A stretch of DNA of 64,000 nt from Arbacia lixula (Eukaryota; Echinodermata; Echinoidea; Arbacioida; Arbaciidae). The position numbers and the translations under genes are program-made. Numbering within the stretch: the stretch's first letter is position 1; every line of letters begins with the position of its first letter. Location of the stretch: positions 24,467,511 to 24,531,510 of the forward strand of contig OZ022585.1 in the NCBI GenBank assembly GCA_963669155.1, read 5' to 3'. This document shows, one piece after another, positions 1-13,277 of the stretch. The notes beneath the pieces were generated by a model that saw nothing but the letters and a program-made list of their open reading frames with translations, had not been told where the DNA came from and did no database searches.

Positions 1-411
1 ATGTTTATTTGTGTGTGCTGGTACCTGTTATGCTCATGGAAGTATTAATGCAATTAACAGAACGGGACAAGCGAAATGTTCTCTCTGAGAAGCCGTTGCC
101 ACACAATCATGTTCATAATTGTTCAAACACCTGCACAGCACCTGTTGAGAACACATAACTTTTCAGCGGCATGGCGCATGGGCTCAAAGAAAGAAAGTTG
201 CTTCACATCCTTCATAACAAATCCTTACATAAAGTAAATTTTTCATCTGGTCTTAAGACAAATTGTCACATGTCAATGGCTATAACTTTTCACGCGATTG
301 TTATCTCTGACATTGTTATTGAGGAAAGATAGAAGAAAATGAATGCTCTTTCTGACCATGTAATTTGTTTTAATCTTTGAAATTATTTACTACTCTAACA
401 TTGACCCCCGG

Positions 412-437
412 CCCCTCCCCCTCTCTCTCTCTCCCTA

Positions 438-497
<60 letters not shown>

Positions 498-1533
498 TCC
501 TACACTCTCCAATCCCAAATCCTCTGCTCTATCACCCCCTCTCTCTCTATCTTACTCCCTCCATTCCCCTTTCTCTCCCACACCGTGCTATCGCACTCCC
601 CCCTTCTTCTCTCACCCCACCCCCTTCCCCCCCCCCTCTCTCTCTCTCTCGTATTTCCTCCTACTATCTCCAATCCCAAATCCTCTGCTCTATCACTCCC
701 CCCTCTCTCTCTATCTTACTCCCTCCCTTCCCCCTTTCTCTCCCACACCGTGCTATCGCACTCCCCCCTTCTTCTCTCACCCCACCCCCTCCCCCCCCCC
801 TCTCTCTCTCGTATTTCCTCCTACACTCTCCAATCCCAAATCCTCTGCTCTATCACCCCCTCTCTCTATCTTACTCCCTCCATTCCCCTTTCTCTCCCAC
901 ACCGTGCTATCGCACTCCCCCCTTCTTCTCTCACCCCACCCCCTTCCCCCCCCCCTCTCTCTCTCTCTCGTATTTCCTCCTACTATCTCCAATCCCAAAT
1001 CCTCTGCTCTATCACCCCCTCTCTCTCTCTATCTTACTCCCTCCCTTCCCCCTTTCTCTCCCACACCGTGCTATCGCACTCCCCCCTTCTTCTCTCACCC
1101 CACCCCCTTTCTCCCCCCCCTCTCTCTCTCTCTCGTATTTCCTCCTACTATCTCCAATCCCAAATCCTCTGCTCTATCACCCTCTCTCTCTCTATCTTAC
1201 TCCCTCCATTCCCCTTTCTCTCCCACACCGTGCTATCGCACTCCCCCCTTCTTCTCTCATCCCACCCCCTCCCCCCCTCTCTCTCTCTCTCTCTCTCTCG
1301 TATTTCCTCCTACTATCTCCAATCCCAAATCCTCTGCTCTATCACCCCCCCCCCCTCTCTCTATCTTACTCCCTCCCTTCCCCCTTTCTCTCCCACACCG
1401 TGCTATTGCACTCCCCCCTTCTTCTCTCACCCCACCCTCTTTCCCTCCCTTGATCTCTAGCTGTATCCCTTTTCTCTCTATCCCTCCTACTCTCTGTCAT
1501 CCCCTCTTTTCCGCTCTTTCACCCCCCCCCCCT

Positions 1534-1568
<35 letters not shown>

Positions 1569-1598
1569 TCTCTTTGTCTCCCTCTCTCTCTCTGTCTC

Positions 1599-1637
<39 letters not shown>

Positions 1638-1645
1638 ACGCTCTC
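412..1645. repeat. Pyrimidine-rich satellite, about 163-bp unit, six copies
   Basis: The word GTGCTATCGCACT recurs at 585, 750, 904, 1068, 1230 and (one change) 1400, spaced 154-170 bp. Units alternate CCATTCCCC and CCCTTCCCC, hinting at a two-unit higher order. Flanked by long CT runs. All frames are open because the strand is nearly pure pyrimidine, so the open frames here are not genes. Confidence 0.9.
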
Positions 1646-1737
1646 TATCAATTTATGGAACATCCAGTATTGGTTGGCAATTGATGTACACTGTATAAAG
1701 AAGAATGATATAACATCTTGTGAATAGATAAATTTTG

Positions 1738-2210
1738 ATGGGAAAATCCACCCTGAAAATAAATTAGTTTACATCAGAAAATGAAAGCAACATAAGTGAA
1801 GGTTTGACCAAACACCATCAAAGGATGTTAGAAAGTTATATTTTTTTTTAGTTTTAAGTTTGTGATGTCACGTGCGGGTTGCTCTCCCATATTTTGTGTG
1901 CTATATTCTTCAAAAATTCCTGTTTATCATAGTTTTTCATGAAGAAATACATCTTTGCCACAGAGGGGTGTGTGTAAAAACATGTGTCTTAATTACATGT
2001 GATGTGCACAGATGCAATGGTATTCCTTCGGAATAATTAGTATACAACTTATAGCAGAATATTTCACAAGTGACGTCACAAAATTGAGAATTTGAACTCT
2101 TGTTATCCTTTGATGGGTTTTTTTTTGTCAAGCCTTCACTAATATGTTTCTTTCATGTTTTCGCTTTTATATTTGAATAAACGTAACTTCAGAGTAGACC
2201 TTCCCTTTAG
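1738..2210. mobile_element. Diverged MITE with AGGGAAGGTCCACCCTGAA-type ends
   Basis: The left end GGGAAAATCCACCCTGAA and the right end CTTCAGAGTAGACCTTCCCT are inverted relatives. A second partial copy lies at 5750-5865. Confidence 0.5.
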
Positions 2211-3525
2211 CTGTTGATGCCGAGTCCACTCCTGCCAATAACAACACACTGCAACAGGCCTAAGTAACTGTCTAATCATGATACAAAGTTCACATTATCA
2301 AATGAAAAATCTTCTGAATATTTCTTAAGAATTGTTTGTTGAATTGTTGAACTAAATTAAAGACAGGGTGTCCCATTTGCAAAAGTCATAAAGCTACACA
2401 GGAATCAGCAGTATACCCTAACAAAAATATGACTTGTATTGTCATAGCTTCACAAACATTTTCAGGAAAAGTGAATAACTATCTTTGTTCACGTTTGAAA
2501 TGCACCGACCATAGTCTACATTCATTATCGTTTTGTCCCTGTCAGCGCGCGATGATGGCATTGCTCCCTTTGACGCGTACACTGTGGAGCGGACCAGTGC
2601 CAAACCATAGCGCACAGCAGTCTCCGGTCTCTTGGCTATAGGTTTTAGACGACCCGCCTAAAACCTCCTCAAAATCTGGCCATCGCTATAAATCCGCTTT
2701 CCAGTTCTATTATTGGAAGGAAAGTTTTGATACAATATCTTCTGTCCCAATGCAAAAGGGACACTCTATCCTTAAATGAAATTGTATCACACAGAGAAGT
2801 CTATGTACTATTCCCCCCCTCACCTCTATGCACTTGTTGAAGTTCAGACAGTTTCTTACTTTACATCATCATTTGACAATGATCCCGATTCACTCACACT
2901 TCAAAACTGATTTCTATTTCAGTGATGTCAAACAATTGAAGAATAATTGCCCCCTTATTGATAATGAACTAATAAATAAGTCCACGAATGGCAATTAATG
3001 AAGAGGCTATTGTAAAGTACACAATAATCACAATTCAGGAGAGAGTTTTTGCTAAAATAAAATAGTAACTTTCTTAAGAACTAACTTAGTGGAAGTTTGT
3101 GCGAAATTGGATGAGTAAAAGTGAAGTTATGGCCACATGAAATTTAAACATTCCTTAAATTGGCAACACATATTATGCAAGTTTAGAATATATTTCATTC
3201 CTAAGGGGAAAATACCTGTACTCAAATATTCATAAAATATATAACTAACATAAAGGGCACTTCCATAAAATCTTGTCATTTTCAAACATATCACAAAACA
3301 CCATTAATCAACCTCAAAGCTAGCTCATACCAGGTTTTACACATTTGAAATGGCTATAGTTGTCCAACATTTGTTCTTTTATTTACAATATATTTCTAGT
3401 AGCCTGAGCGGTCAGTATAGTCATGACGGTCTGGTAGTAGTGAAGATGATGATAGTGGGGAGGATGACAATGGTGAGGATAGTGACAACAAATTATGGAG
3501 GTGAAGGTGGTAACAATGGAGTTGG
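2211..3525. other. No gene seen
   Basis: AT-rich unique-looking sequence. Only short stop-broken frames; no splice-bounded coding segment recognised. Confidence 0.5.
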
Positions 3526-3546
3526 ATATGATAAGGATGATGGCGA

Positions 3547-3577
<31 letters not shown>

Positions 3578-3595
3578 GATGATGATGACGATACT
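3526..3595. repeat. GAT trinucleotide microsatellite
   Basis: Runs of GATGAT with a few GGCGAT interruptions. It creates an Asp-rich frame on plus and an Ile-rich one on minus, both artefacts. Confidence 0.9.
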
Positions 3596-3849
3596 AATAA
3601 TGAAGTTAATCACTTGACACACACATAACTACACATAATTTATTTGGGCATTAATTTATACATCCTAATTTTTCAAGATAAAAAAAAAAATATGCAGAGT
3701 AAACTGTTATTTTTTTTTCGTTTAGTGCAGTCCTCCAATCTCAGAAGATTGCACTGATCATTATAACCTGGCTTCATACCTCCAGACATGCGTCTATGTA
3801 TGGATCATAGAGAATTTGAGAACTTTGAATCTGTTTAAACTCATGTTAA

Positions 3850-4865
3850 GTCCAACTTGAGAAATGTGACTGCGCGTCGTCACCTGATATGCCTCCGTCC
3901 TTTTACGCAGTCACTGAAATATTGCCAAATCTTTGAATATTTGATGAAATTTCACCTTCTAATGCATGGATCGAAAACTTGGCTAGGAAATATAACTCAA
4001 TTGAGAGAGATAATTGCACCACTTTGTGGTGATATTTGGTCATGTATACTTCACAATTTATCGCATAAACAGCAACATTTCACAATTTGACGTTGACCTT
4101 GATATGTGATATTTCTGACCCACATTAGAATCACTTCATTGTCGTGTCATATACATTCATTGTACCTGATCTGATGGAATTCAGTGTATTATTTCTCAAG
4201 TTATCAGGTAAATGATAACATTTCAGGATTTTACCTTGACTTTTGACCTATATAACCCAACATCTATTCAGTTAATTGTTGTATCATATGTCATCATTGT
4301 ACAAAGTTTGATAAAATTTGATCAATCACTTCTCGAGTTATCATGTAAAGAGTGAAATTTTACTATTTGACCTTGACCTGACGTTTTAGCTTTGACCTAT
4401 AGATAATCTGACCCACAACATAATCACTGAATTGTCCTGTCCTATGTCATCATTTATATATGTGAGGTGAAGTTTGATTTGATATTTTTAGAATTATATA
4501 AAAAGTGAAATTTTAGGATTTGACCTTGACCTATGACCTTTTAGCTTTTACTTACCTCACCCAAAATTCAGTCAATGAATTGTCCCTTCATATATCATCA
4601 GTCGACTATGTTTGATGAAGTTTGATTCCATATTTCTGGAGAAGTCATGTAAAAAATGAAACTTTAAGATGTGACCTTAAACTTTGAACTACATGACCCA
4701 AAATCTAATCAGTTAATTGCCCTGCCGTATACTATCATTGTACCAAGTTTCAGGAAATTTGGTTGATTTCTTTTTCTAGTTATCATTTATACAAGATTCG
4801 GATGGACGGACAGACAACCTGGAAACATAATGCCATCCAGCAACTTCGTTGCAGAGCCATAAAAT
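3850..4865. repeat. Diverged tandem repeat, about 150-160 bp unit
   Basis: Repeated words TTTGACCTTGACCT, ATCACTTCATTGTC-like, CATCATTGTACAAAGTTTGA and TCGAGTTATCATGTAAA recur six or so times. It ends with GGATGGACGGACAGACAAC and CTTCGTTGCAGAGCCATAAA, a terminal word widespread in marine invertebrate repeats. Confidence 0.7.
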
Positions 4866-5749
4866 GAACTTGTTACATCATTCCTGAATTATTCTCATTT
4901 GCTGGATTGGATAGCCTGATGAGTCTCAGCTACTGAGTCAGTTGATCCAATCCCTGGGGTTCTTTAGAATCTCCGTCAGCTTTGCCTCTCTGCTGCCCTC
5001 TGCTGGTGAGTGTTTGTACTGCCATTTCTGGACATCACACGGGGGAGATGTAAACACATAGGCCTGTATTCAGAACAGTGGTGTAACTTTATAGACCGTG
5101 TACTAAATGAAGACTGGCTTTATGGAGCGCAAAATGAATCACTTGATGCTGACACAAAATCATGGATGTTCATCGCTGAATTCTTCTTCTTATACTTCAT
5201 CTGCATATCTTCTCAATTTTTTCTCGTTTCATCATCATCATCATCATCATCATTCATATCTCATTCTTCTTTCTCTTTCTCCTTTTTCTTGATCTTCTTT
5301 TAGTTCTTCTCATTTTTGGTATCCTTCTCTTTCCTCTCCCTGTCCTCTATCAGTATTCATATCTACTATAAACCAACAAATTAGAAGGAAAGCTTAAATC
5401 TATGTAAAAAGTAAAAACACCAATCAAAGTCGACACCAATCATGTAAAAAGATGGGGCATTGCAGACTTTGATCTCTGTCCTCATGGTGACGTACAGACT
5501 CATGACCATGTCCTAGGCCAGTGTGTGCTGTGACAGGACCTCCCTGTTCACTAACCTACATCGATACTCCCCAATTGGTGTTATGACACCTTAAAGACTG
5601 CCAATTTTGACTGCTTTAGTTAACATACAAGATAATACATGTAATGCTTGTTTTTTTTCCAATCAATCATGTTTCTTATTGTTGTTGTATTGAAATGTAT
5701 ATTTTCGAAAAAGGATTTACACAACATAATGAGAGAAATCAAATAACTT
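4866..5749. other. No gene seen; CAT microsatellite at 5230-5253
   Basis: Unique-looking sequence apart from a (CAT)8 tract and a TC-rich stretch near 5260-5345. No homology recognised. Confidence 0.5.
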
Positions 5750-5865
5750 TCTTTTCCTTTGGCCGATGTTCGTCAAACCTTCACCTGTTTACTTATATGT
5801 CTCTTTCATATGTCTCCTTTTATTGAAAACAAAATAGTTTCAGGGTGAACTATCCCTTTAACGAC
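5750..5865. mobile_element. Right end of the same MITE family as 1738-2210
   Basis: CGTCAAACCTTCAC, TATGTCTCTTTCATATGTCT and TTTCAGGGTGAACTATCCCT match the right part of the first copy in order. Confidence 0.55.
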
Positions 5866-5933
5866 AGCTGTTCTCCCTATACCGCTCATGTATCCCTCTA
5901 ATGATGTACTCATGACGGAAGGGCGGAATAAGA

Positions 5934-6041
5934 TGTGTGTGTGTGTGTGTGTCTGTGTGTGTGTGCATGTGTTTGTGTGTGTGTGTGGGGGGGGGGGGGG
6001 CGGGGAGTAGCGACTCCTGAAAGAACCCCCCCCCCCCCCCC
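5934..6041. repeat. GT microsatellite with G14 and C16 runs
   Basis: (GT)n at 5934-5986, a G run at 5987-6000 and a C run at 6026-6041 that could pair into a hairpin or form G-quadruplexes. Confidence 0.9.
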
Positions 6042-6124
6042 AATAAATTTGCTTTTTATTATTTGAAGACAACGTTTAAGGGGAATCCAGTGCGGGAGTG
6101 CAGGGGTGAGATAAAGAGATTGAT

Positions 6125-6125
<1 letters not shown>

Positions 6126-6173
<48 letters not shown>
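6126..6173. repeat. GA microsatellite
   Basis: (GA)24, purine strand on plus, opposite in polarity to the nearby CT satellites. Confidence 0.95.
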
Positions 6174-6175
<2 letters not shown>

Positions 6176-7004
6176 AGAGAATTAAAAAGGAAGGTGGGGG
6201 AGACATCAATTAATTGGAATTACTGAAAGGGCTCAAAGCGTCTCGTTCTGCAAACGAAGTTAACCACGACCCTCTGAACAGTGCTGTCTAAAGACTAATA
6301 GTTTGACTGTTTCACTGGGTCCTGATGTATCCGCTTTTATCATTAACATTGCTCCTTTTATTGTGAATTGTGGACATTCTGTCAGATAAGTGTGTGGTTG
6401 TTTCAGGAGTGTTACAGTCGTTGTTTAGTTGATTACCCTGTGAAGTCCATATTTTCTAGGGGTCTGCATTTAATCCTATTGAGCGCGTAAAACAGAACCC
6501 TTTCATAAAGGCTCTGGTGTAAAAGTAACAATGCTGCCCTCTTTCGTCCAAAATATTATAGAAACATTGTGAGAATATTTTGCTAAACTTGGGAACTAAC
6601 AGTCATAGACAACTGTAATTTTCTTCCATTCTTCTTTTATTGATCATTATCAAATTTCCATAGCTATTTGTATGAAGTATGACTTGTTCCAATTCTTTGC
6701 TATAGTATCAATGTGCAGATTTAAATACATTACGGTTAATGGTATATTTTAAGTTGCATTTCAATATCATTGCGCAGGGATATCCAATTTTGTTATGAAA
6801 TAGTGTGGCTTTCTAAAATGTGGTCCACTGAACTCGTAACTTACATTTTTTTTCTCATTTTGGAATTATACAAATATTTGTATGATTTCACATGGAAGTC
6901 ATGAAAGCATTGGTTTATGTTTATGAGATTTATCAGTTTTCAGTTGATGCCTTATACACAATGCGCAATCACTACGTGCGTATGATGAATGTTTATAATG
7001 AATC
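6174..7004. other. No gene seen
   Basis: AT-rich spacer between the GA tract and the second pyrimidine satellite; nothing recognised. Confidence 0.5.
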
Positions 7005-7900
7005 TTCTACCCCTCCTCTTTCTCTCTTTCTTGCTCACTTACTCTCTGCATTTCTGTATGTCTCTTTGCATCTCCCCCCTCACCCCCCTTCTCTCTCTCT
7101 CTTATGTCTGTATCTGTCTCTCTCTATCTCCCTCCTCACCCCCCCCCCCTTCTCTCTCTCTCTTGCTCACTCACTCTCTCTTATGTCTGTATCTGTCTAT
7201 CTGTATCTCCTCCTCACCCCCCCCCCCTCTCTCTCTCTCTCTTGCTCACTCACTCTATTATGTCTGTATCTGTCTCTCTGTATCTCCTCCTCACCCCCCT
7301 CTCTCTCTCTCTCTCTCTTGCTCACTCACTCTCTTATGTCTGTATCTGTCTCTCTGCATCCCCCCTCACCCCCCTTCTCTCTCTCTCTCTCTCTCTTGCT
7401 CACTCACTCTCTGTGAATGTCTGTATCTGTCTCTCTGCATCTCCCCCCCCCTCATCCCCCTTCTCTCTCCCCCTCTCTCTTGCTCACTCACTCTCTTATG
7501 TCTGTATCTGTCTCTCTGCATCTCCCCCCCCCCCTCACCCCCCTTCTCTCTCTCTCTTGCTCACTCACTCTCTGTGAATGTCTGTATCTGTCTCTCTGCA
7601 TCTCACCCCTCACCCCCCCTCTCTCTATCTCTCTCTTGCTCACTCACTCTCTCTTATGTCTGTATCTGTCTCTCTGCATCTCCCCCCCCCCCTCACCCCC
7701 TTCTCTCTCTCTCTCTCTCTTGCTCACTCACTCTCTGTGAATGTCTGTATCTGTCTCTCTGCATCTCCCCCCCCCCTCACCCCCCTCTCTCTCTCTCTCT
7801 TGCTCACTCACTCTCTTATGTCTGTATCTGTCTCTCTGCATCTCACCCCTCAACACCCCCCCCCCATTTCTCTCTCTCTCTTGCTCACTCTATCTCCCCC

Positions 7901-7941
<41 letters not shown>

Positions 7942-8200
7942 CCTCTCTCTCTCTCTCCCTCCCTCTCTCTTGCTCACTCTATCTCCCCCTTTTCTCTCTC
8001 TCTCTCTCTCTCTCTCCCTCCCTCTCTCTTGCTCGCTCTTTGTCATGTCTGTCTTTCTTTATATATTTACCTCTCTGTACCCCCCCTCTCTCTCTCTCTT
8101 GCTCACTCACTCTCTGTGAATGTCTGTATCTGTCTCTCTGTACCCCCCCCCTCCCCCCCTCCCCCCCCCCCCCCCCCCTCTCTCTCTCTCCTCACACTGA
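7005..8200. repeat. Second pyrimidine-rich satellite, about 80-bp unit
   Basis: TGTCTGTATCTGTCTCTCTG recurs about every 80 bp (for example near 7180, 7260, 7420, 7500, 7580, 7740), more than ten times. It is preceded alternately by TCTCTGTGAA and CTCTTA, giving a dimeric higher order, and separated by CT and C runs. The block 7870-8040 is almost pure CT. Different unit from 412-1645. Confidence 0.9.
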
Positions 8201-8429
8201 TCGACCAGGTATTTGAGAGTGATATCGTTGTGTTGTGCTGTGTATTGGTCGCGCGAGATTATTATAATTATAGTTTTGATTCTGAGGTCGAAGGAGGACT
8301 CGCAGACTCGATGCAAGTTGCAGTACATTCAGTACTAGAATACCTGATGAATAACTGATCTCTATCTCTATGATTCTGAAGTTAAGCTGATTCGAACTCT
8401 CCGACATCTCTGAAAATACACTGATCGTA

Positions 8430-9600
8430 AATTGTAAATTGTATTTATTCACTCCATTTGCACATAAATATATATGCAAATTCATTTGTTCACATGATAT
8501 ACAAGTGTAAAACACTAAACATAAATGCAAATACAATATTACAGGTTAACTGATATCATAATTACATTTAAAATAAACATGCTAAAACTACATTAACATA
8601 CAAGGCTACAACATGAAAAAGACTCAATATACATTAAAGGGATAGCAATATATCACTGAGTTGAATTGATATCGTACATTTGACTGTTCATTAGGTAAGA
8701 TACAAGATGTTGTATACATGTCCATGCATTAAGATATTCGTGATAGAGATACCAATATATTCCAAGTCAACCTGACGGGTTAAGATGTGACAAATAATCA
8801 GGTTTTACATATAGAACAATGAGTGTTATACCATACATACTATAGTGACACAATGTTATATACATGTAATTCTAATGTATGATTGAGTTTAAATATTTAT
8901 TGTACATTGAAATATCAATTAGGTCAATCTAAAATTATGAAATGCATTGATATACCGTGAGAAATATTGTAGGTGATCTCGACATACCTAATGTAGTATT
9001 GGCATAATTGCACTTAATATAAATTACGCAAATATTCATTAATAATTGCATTTGATAACGTGACTAGGATAGTATCGTTATACATGTATTACTATTAATT
9101 AATTGCAACATTGAAATGATTTTGCTAGGTTTTGATATATCGGATACCCTTTATGATTATAAAGTGCAAACAAAAATAAGGCAGCAAACAACTATTATTT
9201 TGTTTTGTCCACCCATCTCCACGCCCCCCCCCCATCCCCTCCACACACGCCCATCTTCACCCACCCCTCACTTCACCCCTTTATATTGCAATCATGCTGA
9301 ACTATTTTGTTGACCATCTTACACATGAAATGAATACAACACAAAGGAATCTAGGTAATCTAGTATGGCATTTCATAGACCTGATCCTTCTTCCAGATCG
9401 CATGACTGTATAACAATCGTTTAATATGTGATCCTCAATTGTTAGTATTTCTATAATCTTTTCAGCGATTCTGTCCTCACATTCCTTCCAAAGTTGTCGT
9501 CTCTCTCCAATTATTTTACTGGGCCGTTTCACAAAAGCTTCTAGTTTCCTAAGATCTTCCTTCTTAGATAAGATGGAAATAGACAATCATGGTGAAATTC
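8430..9600 (-). mobile_element. Rex1-like LINE 3' fragment, interrupted
   Basis: The end of the same family as at 24.5 kb. 9302-9586 gives EDLRKLEAFVKRPSKIIGER and a matching C-terminus. 8430-8565 matches the 3' UTR and tail of the other copy (shared TTACAG.TTAACTGA block). About 750 bp of unrelated AT-rich sequence separates the two pieces, so a later insertion split this copy. Confidence 0.65.
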
Positions 9601-10055
9601 CTTGTAAGGGTCAGTTTCTTGGATGTACTCATACATATTCCTCAGAAAGTGGACCTTAACTCTGTCACAGTTCCTGAAATCCAGTGAATGTCATTTAGGG
9701 ACTAGCCCCATAAAACTAGAGGGTCAACTATAACCTTCCCAGAAATTGGGCTTCTGCTGAGTGGTCATAAACGTGGAACACATGATTTGAGGCGGGGGAG
9801 TGGTAAATGAACTTATGTCACATAACAATATATAAACATTGGAGCAAATGGTGAAACAGAATGCAAATAATAAACCACACGACATGGTTCCTTTGAGAAT
9901 ATGAAATACATACATTTAGTGAGGGCAAAATGTACCCCACCACAAGCAGACAAACAAACAAACAAGCAAACAATCAAAGGATAAAATTATCCATGCTAAT
10001 CCATGACATATAGGCATATCATGTCTGATAAGGCACTGATATCCAGGACATTTCA
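9601..10055. other. No gene seen
   Basis: Unique-looking AT-rich sequence with a short CAAA-type run near 9950-9975. Confidence 0.5.
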
Positions 10056-10790
10056 TAACTCAGTACTGTACTTATAAAGATATGACAACAATGCAATATT
10101 TTAACATTAGATCCAAAGGGAATTTACACTTCATGGTACTATATTAAAATATATTGACATGGTAATATGGTACAATTTTATGATACAGTAGTAGTACTGA
10201 TGTACTAGTGCAATAGCTTCACATTATACATCCAAAACTTCACAACTCACTACTGATACTCATGATAAAGATAAGACAACAATGTAAGATTTCAACATTA
10301 GATCCAAAGAGAATTTACACCTCATGGTAATATAGTACAATGTAATGACATTTTATGATACAGTAATAGTACTGGTGTACTGTAGTGCAATAGCTTCACA
10401 TTACACATTCAAAACTTCACAACTCACTACTGATACTCATGATAAGATATGACAACAATGCAAGATTTCAACATTAGATCCAAAGGGAATTTACACTTCA
10501 TAATAATATAGTACAATTGAATGACATTTTATGATATGGTAATAGTACTGGTCTACTGTAGTGCCATATCTTCACATTACACATTCAAAACTTCACAACT
10601 CACTACTGATACTCATGATAAGATATGACAACAATGCAAGATTTCAAAATTAGATCAAAAGGGGATTTACACCCAATGGTAATAATTATAGTACAATATA
10701 ATGACATGGTAATATGGTACAATTTTACGATACAGTAATAGTACTGGTCTACTGTAGAGCTATAGCTTCACATGATACATTCAAAACCCT
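10056..10790. repeat. Tandem repeat, about 176-190 bp unit, four copies
   Basis: ACAACAATG.AA.ATTT.AACATTAGATC recurs near 10085, 10275, 10450 and 10628, with CTTCACATTA.ACATTCAAAA between. Copies are roughly 85-90 percent alike. Confidence 0.85.
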
Positions 10791-11339
10791 TAATTATTTA
10801 CGGTGGGTTTTCTTTCTCAAATTCTTATATATATACATAATGTACATTGATTACATCATGGCAGAACATATTCAACCAAGAAGAGTTAATAATATTCAAC
10901 ATATTTCATGGCAACACGTAATGATAGCACTGATTTCAAGAAATATGGATCTTGGTAATGATGACACGTGGAAATGTGACATCAGTCAACATCATACAAC
11001 AGTCACGTGACAGTTTATAATATGATAACAACTATCTCAATGAATACATTTCACACAATGTAAGGTTGCAATACTTGTAACATAGACAAGAAGAATACGA
11101 CTCAACACGGTAACATGGGTACTGTACATACTTGAACATCATAACTTCTTGTTTCTGAACTGTGTATGGTCTGAAGTGGACTTCACATGAATCGTCATAA
11201 AATGAAAGAAGTGTTGAGCAAAAGATGGTAGTCTCCACCAAAAATAGATGAAAAGGGAGATGGAAAAGAGGACAATTTCTTTTAACTGGGTAAACAGATC
11301 ACCTTGGAGAACAGAACAACAGGATATTTGAAGAGAAGA
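10791..11339. other. No gene seen
   Basis: AT-rich; short frames only, without recognisable protein similarity. Confidence 0.5.
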
Positions 11340-11815
11340 ATGAAATGTAGCGATCTGAGCTGTTTTTTTCTCAATGAGGATCTCTCCATATCCCTCAAGA
11401 GGGAGGTCTTCAACCAGTGCATCATCCCTGTGCTCTGGTTTGGGGCAGAAACTTGAGAGTGACAGCTGAGAAACTGAAGCTCAGAATAAGAGAAATAACA
11501 ATGGAAAGAATCCTGATAGGTTTCACAAGAAGAGACAGAGAAAGAAGCAAGGATCTAAACGACATGACCAACATGAGTAAAAGAGATAACATCAATTGAA
11601 TTAAGGTTGGCAGATCCTCCAGCCAGGAAGAGAGATTTCAGATGGACAAACAAGTTGACCAACTGGACATGTAGGGCAAGTTCTAGAAGAAGGGGCACAC
11701 AATGCAGGATATAGATAGATGACATTCAGGAACATGGGAGTGTTACATGGACAAGAACAGCACAGGACTGAGTGAAGTAGAAAATAGGTGTAGATTCCTT
11801 CCTTTAGGCATGGCG
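11340..11815 (+). mobile_element. RTE-like LINE C-terminal fragment
   Basis: Translated in shifting frames it reads LKREVFNQCIIPVLWFGAET, a Gln/Lys-rich MERI-like helix, and a block resembling the RTE ending (RDFRWTNKLTNWT). This order is typical of the end of RTE-clade ORFs. Several frame breaks; strongly decayed. It lies downstream of the NLR gene. Confidence 0.55.
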
Positions 11816-12331
11816 TGTACCAGGTGGAAAGATATATCTGATATACTATTTGATTATATAACTAAATCATGATACTTGCCGTGATATTTCTGTTCAATGA
11901 TTCACCATAACATCTCTTGTACAGATTAATACCATATCGTTCACGGTCATATTCATCAATATCTGATACATGATACCACTTCTTTGTGACAGTTTAAAAG
12001 TAATTCCACAACAAACTCCTCAAAAGCATTGACTATGATGGACAACATCGTGTTATCAATTGCCCAAGTTATGCTAAAAAAATATTACATGATGCAGATC
12101 ACAATTATTCAAAAGCATCAACTCTTTCTGTCAGACAAAGATCAGTTATTTGGGATGTACGTGTGTCTGGTGCAAGTATGCCTCAATGGTGAAAAAAGAG
12201 TAGATGATTAAATAAACATTATTATTATCAATCAATTATTATCAATGTGTGCCTACAATACAGTACCGAAGTGTGACGTCATATGAGCATGTTGTCAAGA
12301 CAACTGGTTCTAAACTATGTGAGTAGAGCAA
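11816..12331. other. No gene seen
   Basis: Unique-looking sequence between the RTE fragment and the 56-bp repeat. Confidence 0.5.
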
Positions 12332-12499
12332 ACAATGGTGATCACAGCTGGGACTATCATTAGGAGTGCCCGAGACTAGCCCACTAGACAATGGTGATCA
12401 CAGCTGGGACTATCATTAGGAGTGCCCGAGACTAGCCCACTAGACAATGGTGATCACAGCTGGGACTATCATTAGGAGTGCCCTAGACTAGCCCACTAG
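12332..12499. repeat. 56-bp tandem repeat, three copies
   Basis: Unit starting ACAATGGTGATCACAGCTGG; three copies with a single difference in the last, hence recent. Confidence 0.95.
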
Positions 12500-13100
12500 A
12501 CAATGTCAGACCAGTAAATCTCTTTCTTGAGGGATGTTGTTTAGAACCAGAAACTTGCATAACAATGGGTATGACGACAACACTTGGTACTCCGTACAAA
12601 TCATTGAAGAACTGACAGATGAATATTCCTTACATTATTTGCTTGATATAGACTCAATGAAATTCAAGATGTATATGAGCCACATAAATAATTCAGTAGT
12701 GCATTAGATGATAAATGCTTAATATTTGAGCGCAATTACTGTGTCTATTTCCTGACTGATGCGAACAATTGCTTATATCAAATGACCATGTGCATCTAAC
12801 AAATTCGTTACATGAAGCAGAAAGACTATGCGATTATACCTCGTGAAACTGGATGCTTGAATTTATAATAAGAATCTTCCTGCAATATGGCAATGACATA
12901 CTGGAATGAAACTCTCTCCAGTATTATATCGATTTCAGCACGTCGCTGATTCATAGTTCCTATGCATATTGCGGAGACGGTGCATGCATCTTCGAAAGAG
13001 GTGAATTGTTACGAGCTCACAAAGCTCTACAGAGCTTAATTGAAGTTTTTGCTCTTGAAAATCTCAACAAAATTTCATCAATGTGTAACATTTTTAAACG
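12500..13100. other. No gene seen
   Basis: AT-rich sequence without recognisable features. Confidence 0.5.
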
Positions 13101-13277
13101 TGACATAACATTCGCTCAAAATATACATTTGTTTAGATGTTGTAATGCTAATATCAAGTAAGCTATAAACAAAACCTCTTTCACACAGTGACGTAACATT
13201 CGCTCAAAATATACATTTGTTTAGATGTTGTAATGCTAATATCAAGTAAGCTATAAACAAAACCTCTTTCACACAGT
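13101..13277. repeat. 88-bp tandem duplication
   Basis: TAACATTCGCTCAAAATATA and the following 65 bases occur twice, 88 bp apart, almost unchanged. Confidence 0.92.

Noticed and set aside
377-1698. Long open frames rich in Ser, Pro and Leu on the plus strand
   Set aside because: Products of the pyrimidine satellite: all three frames are open at once, composition is repetitive, and no start context or splice logic supports them.
3350-3628. Asp-rich acidic protein frame
   Set aside because: Translation of a GAT microsatellite; no conserved flanks.
6892-8358. Open frames of up to 376 codons with repeated CSLTL and SVSLHL words
   Set aside because: Same artefact from the second CT satellite; frames overlap and shift with the repeat.
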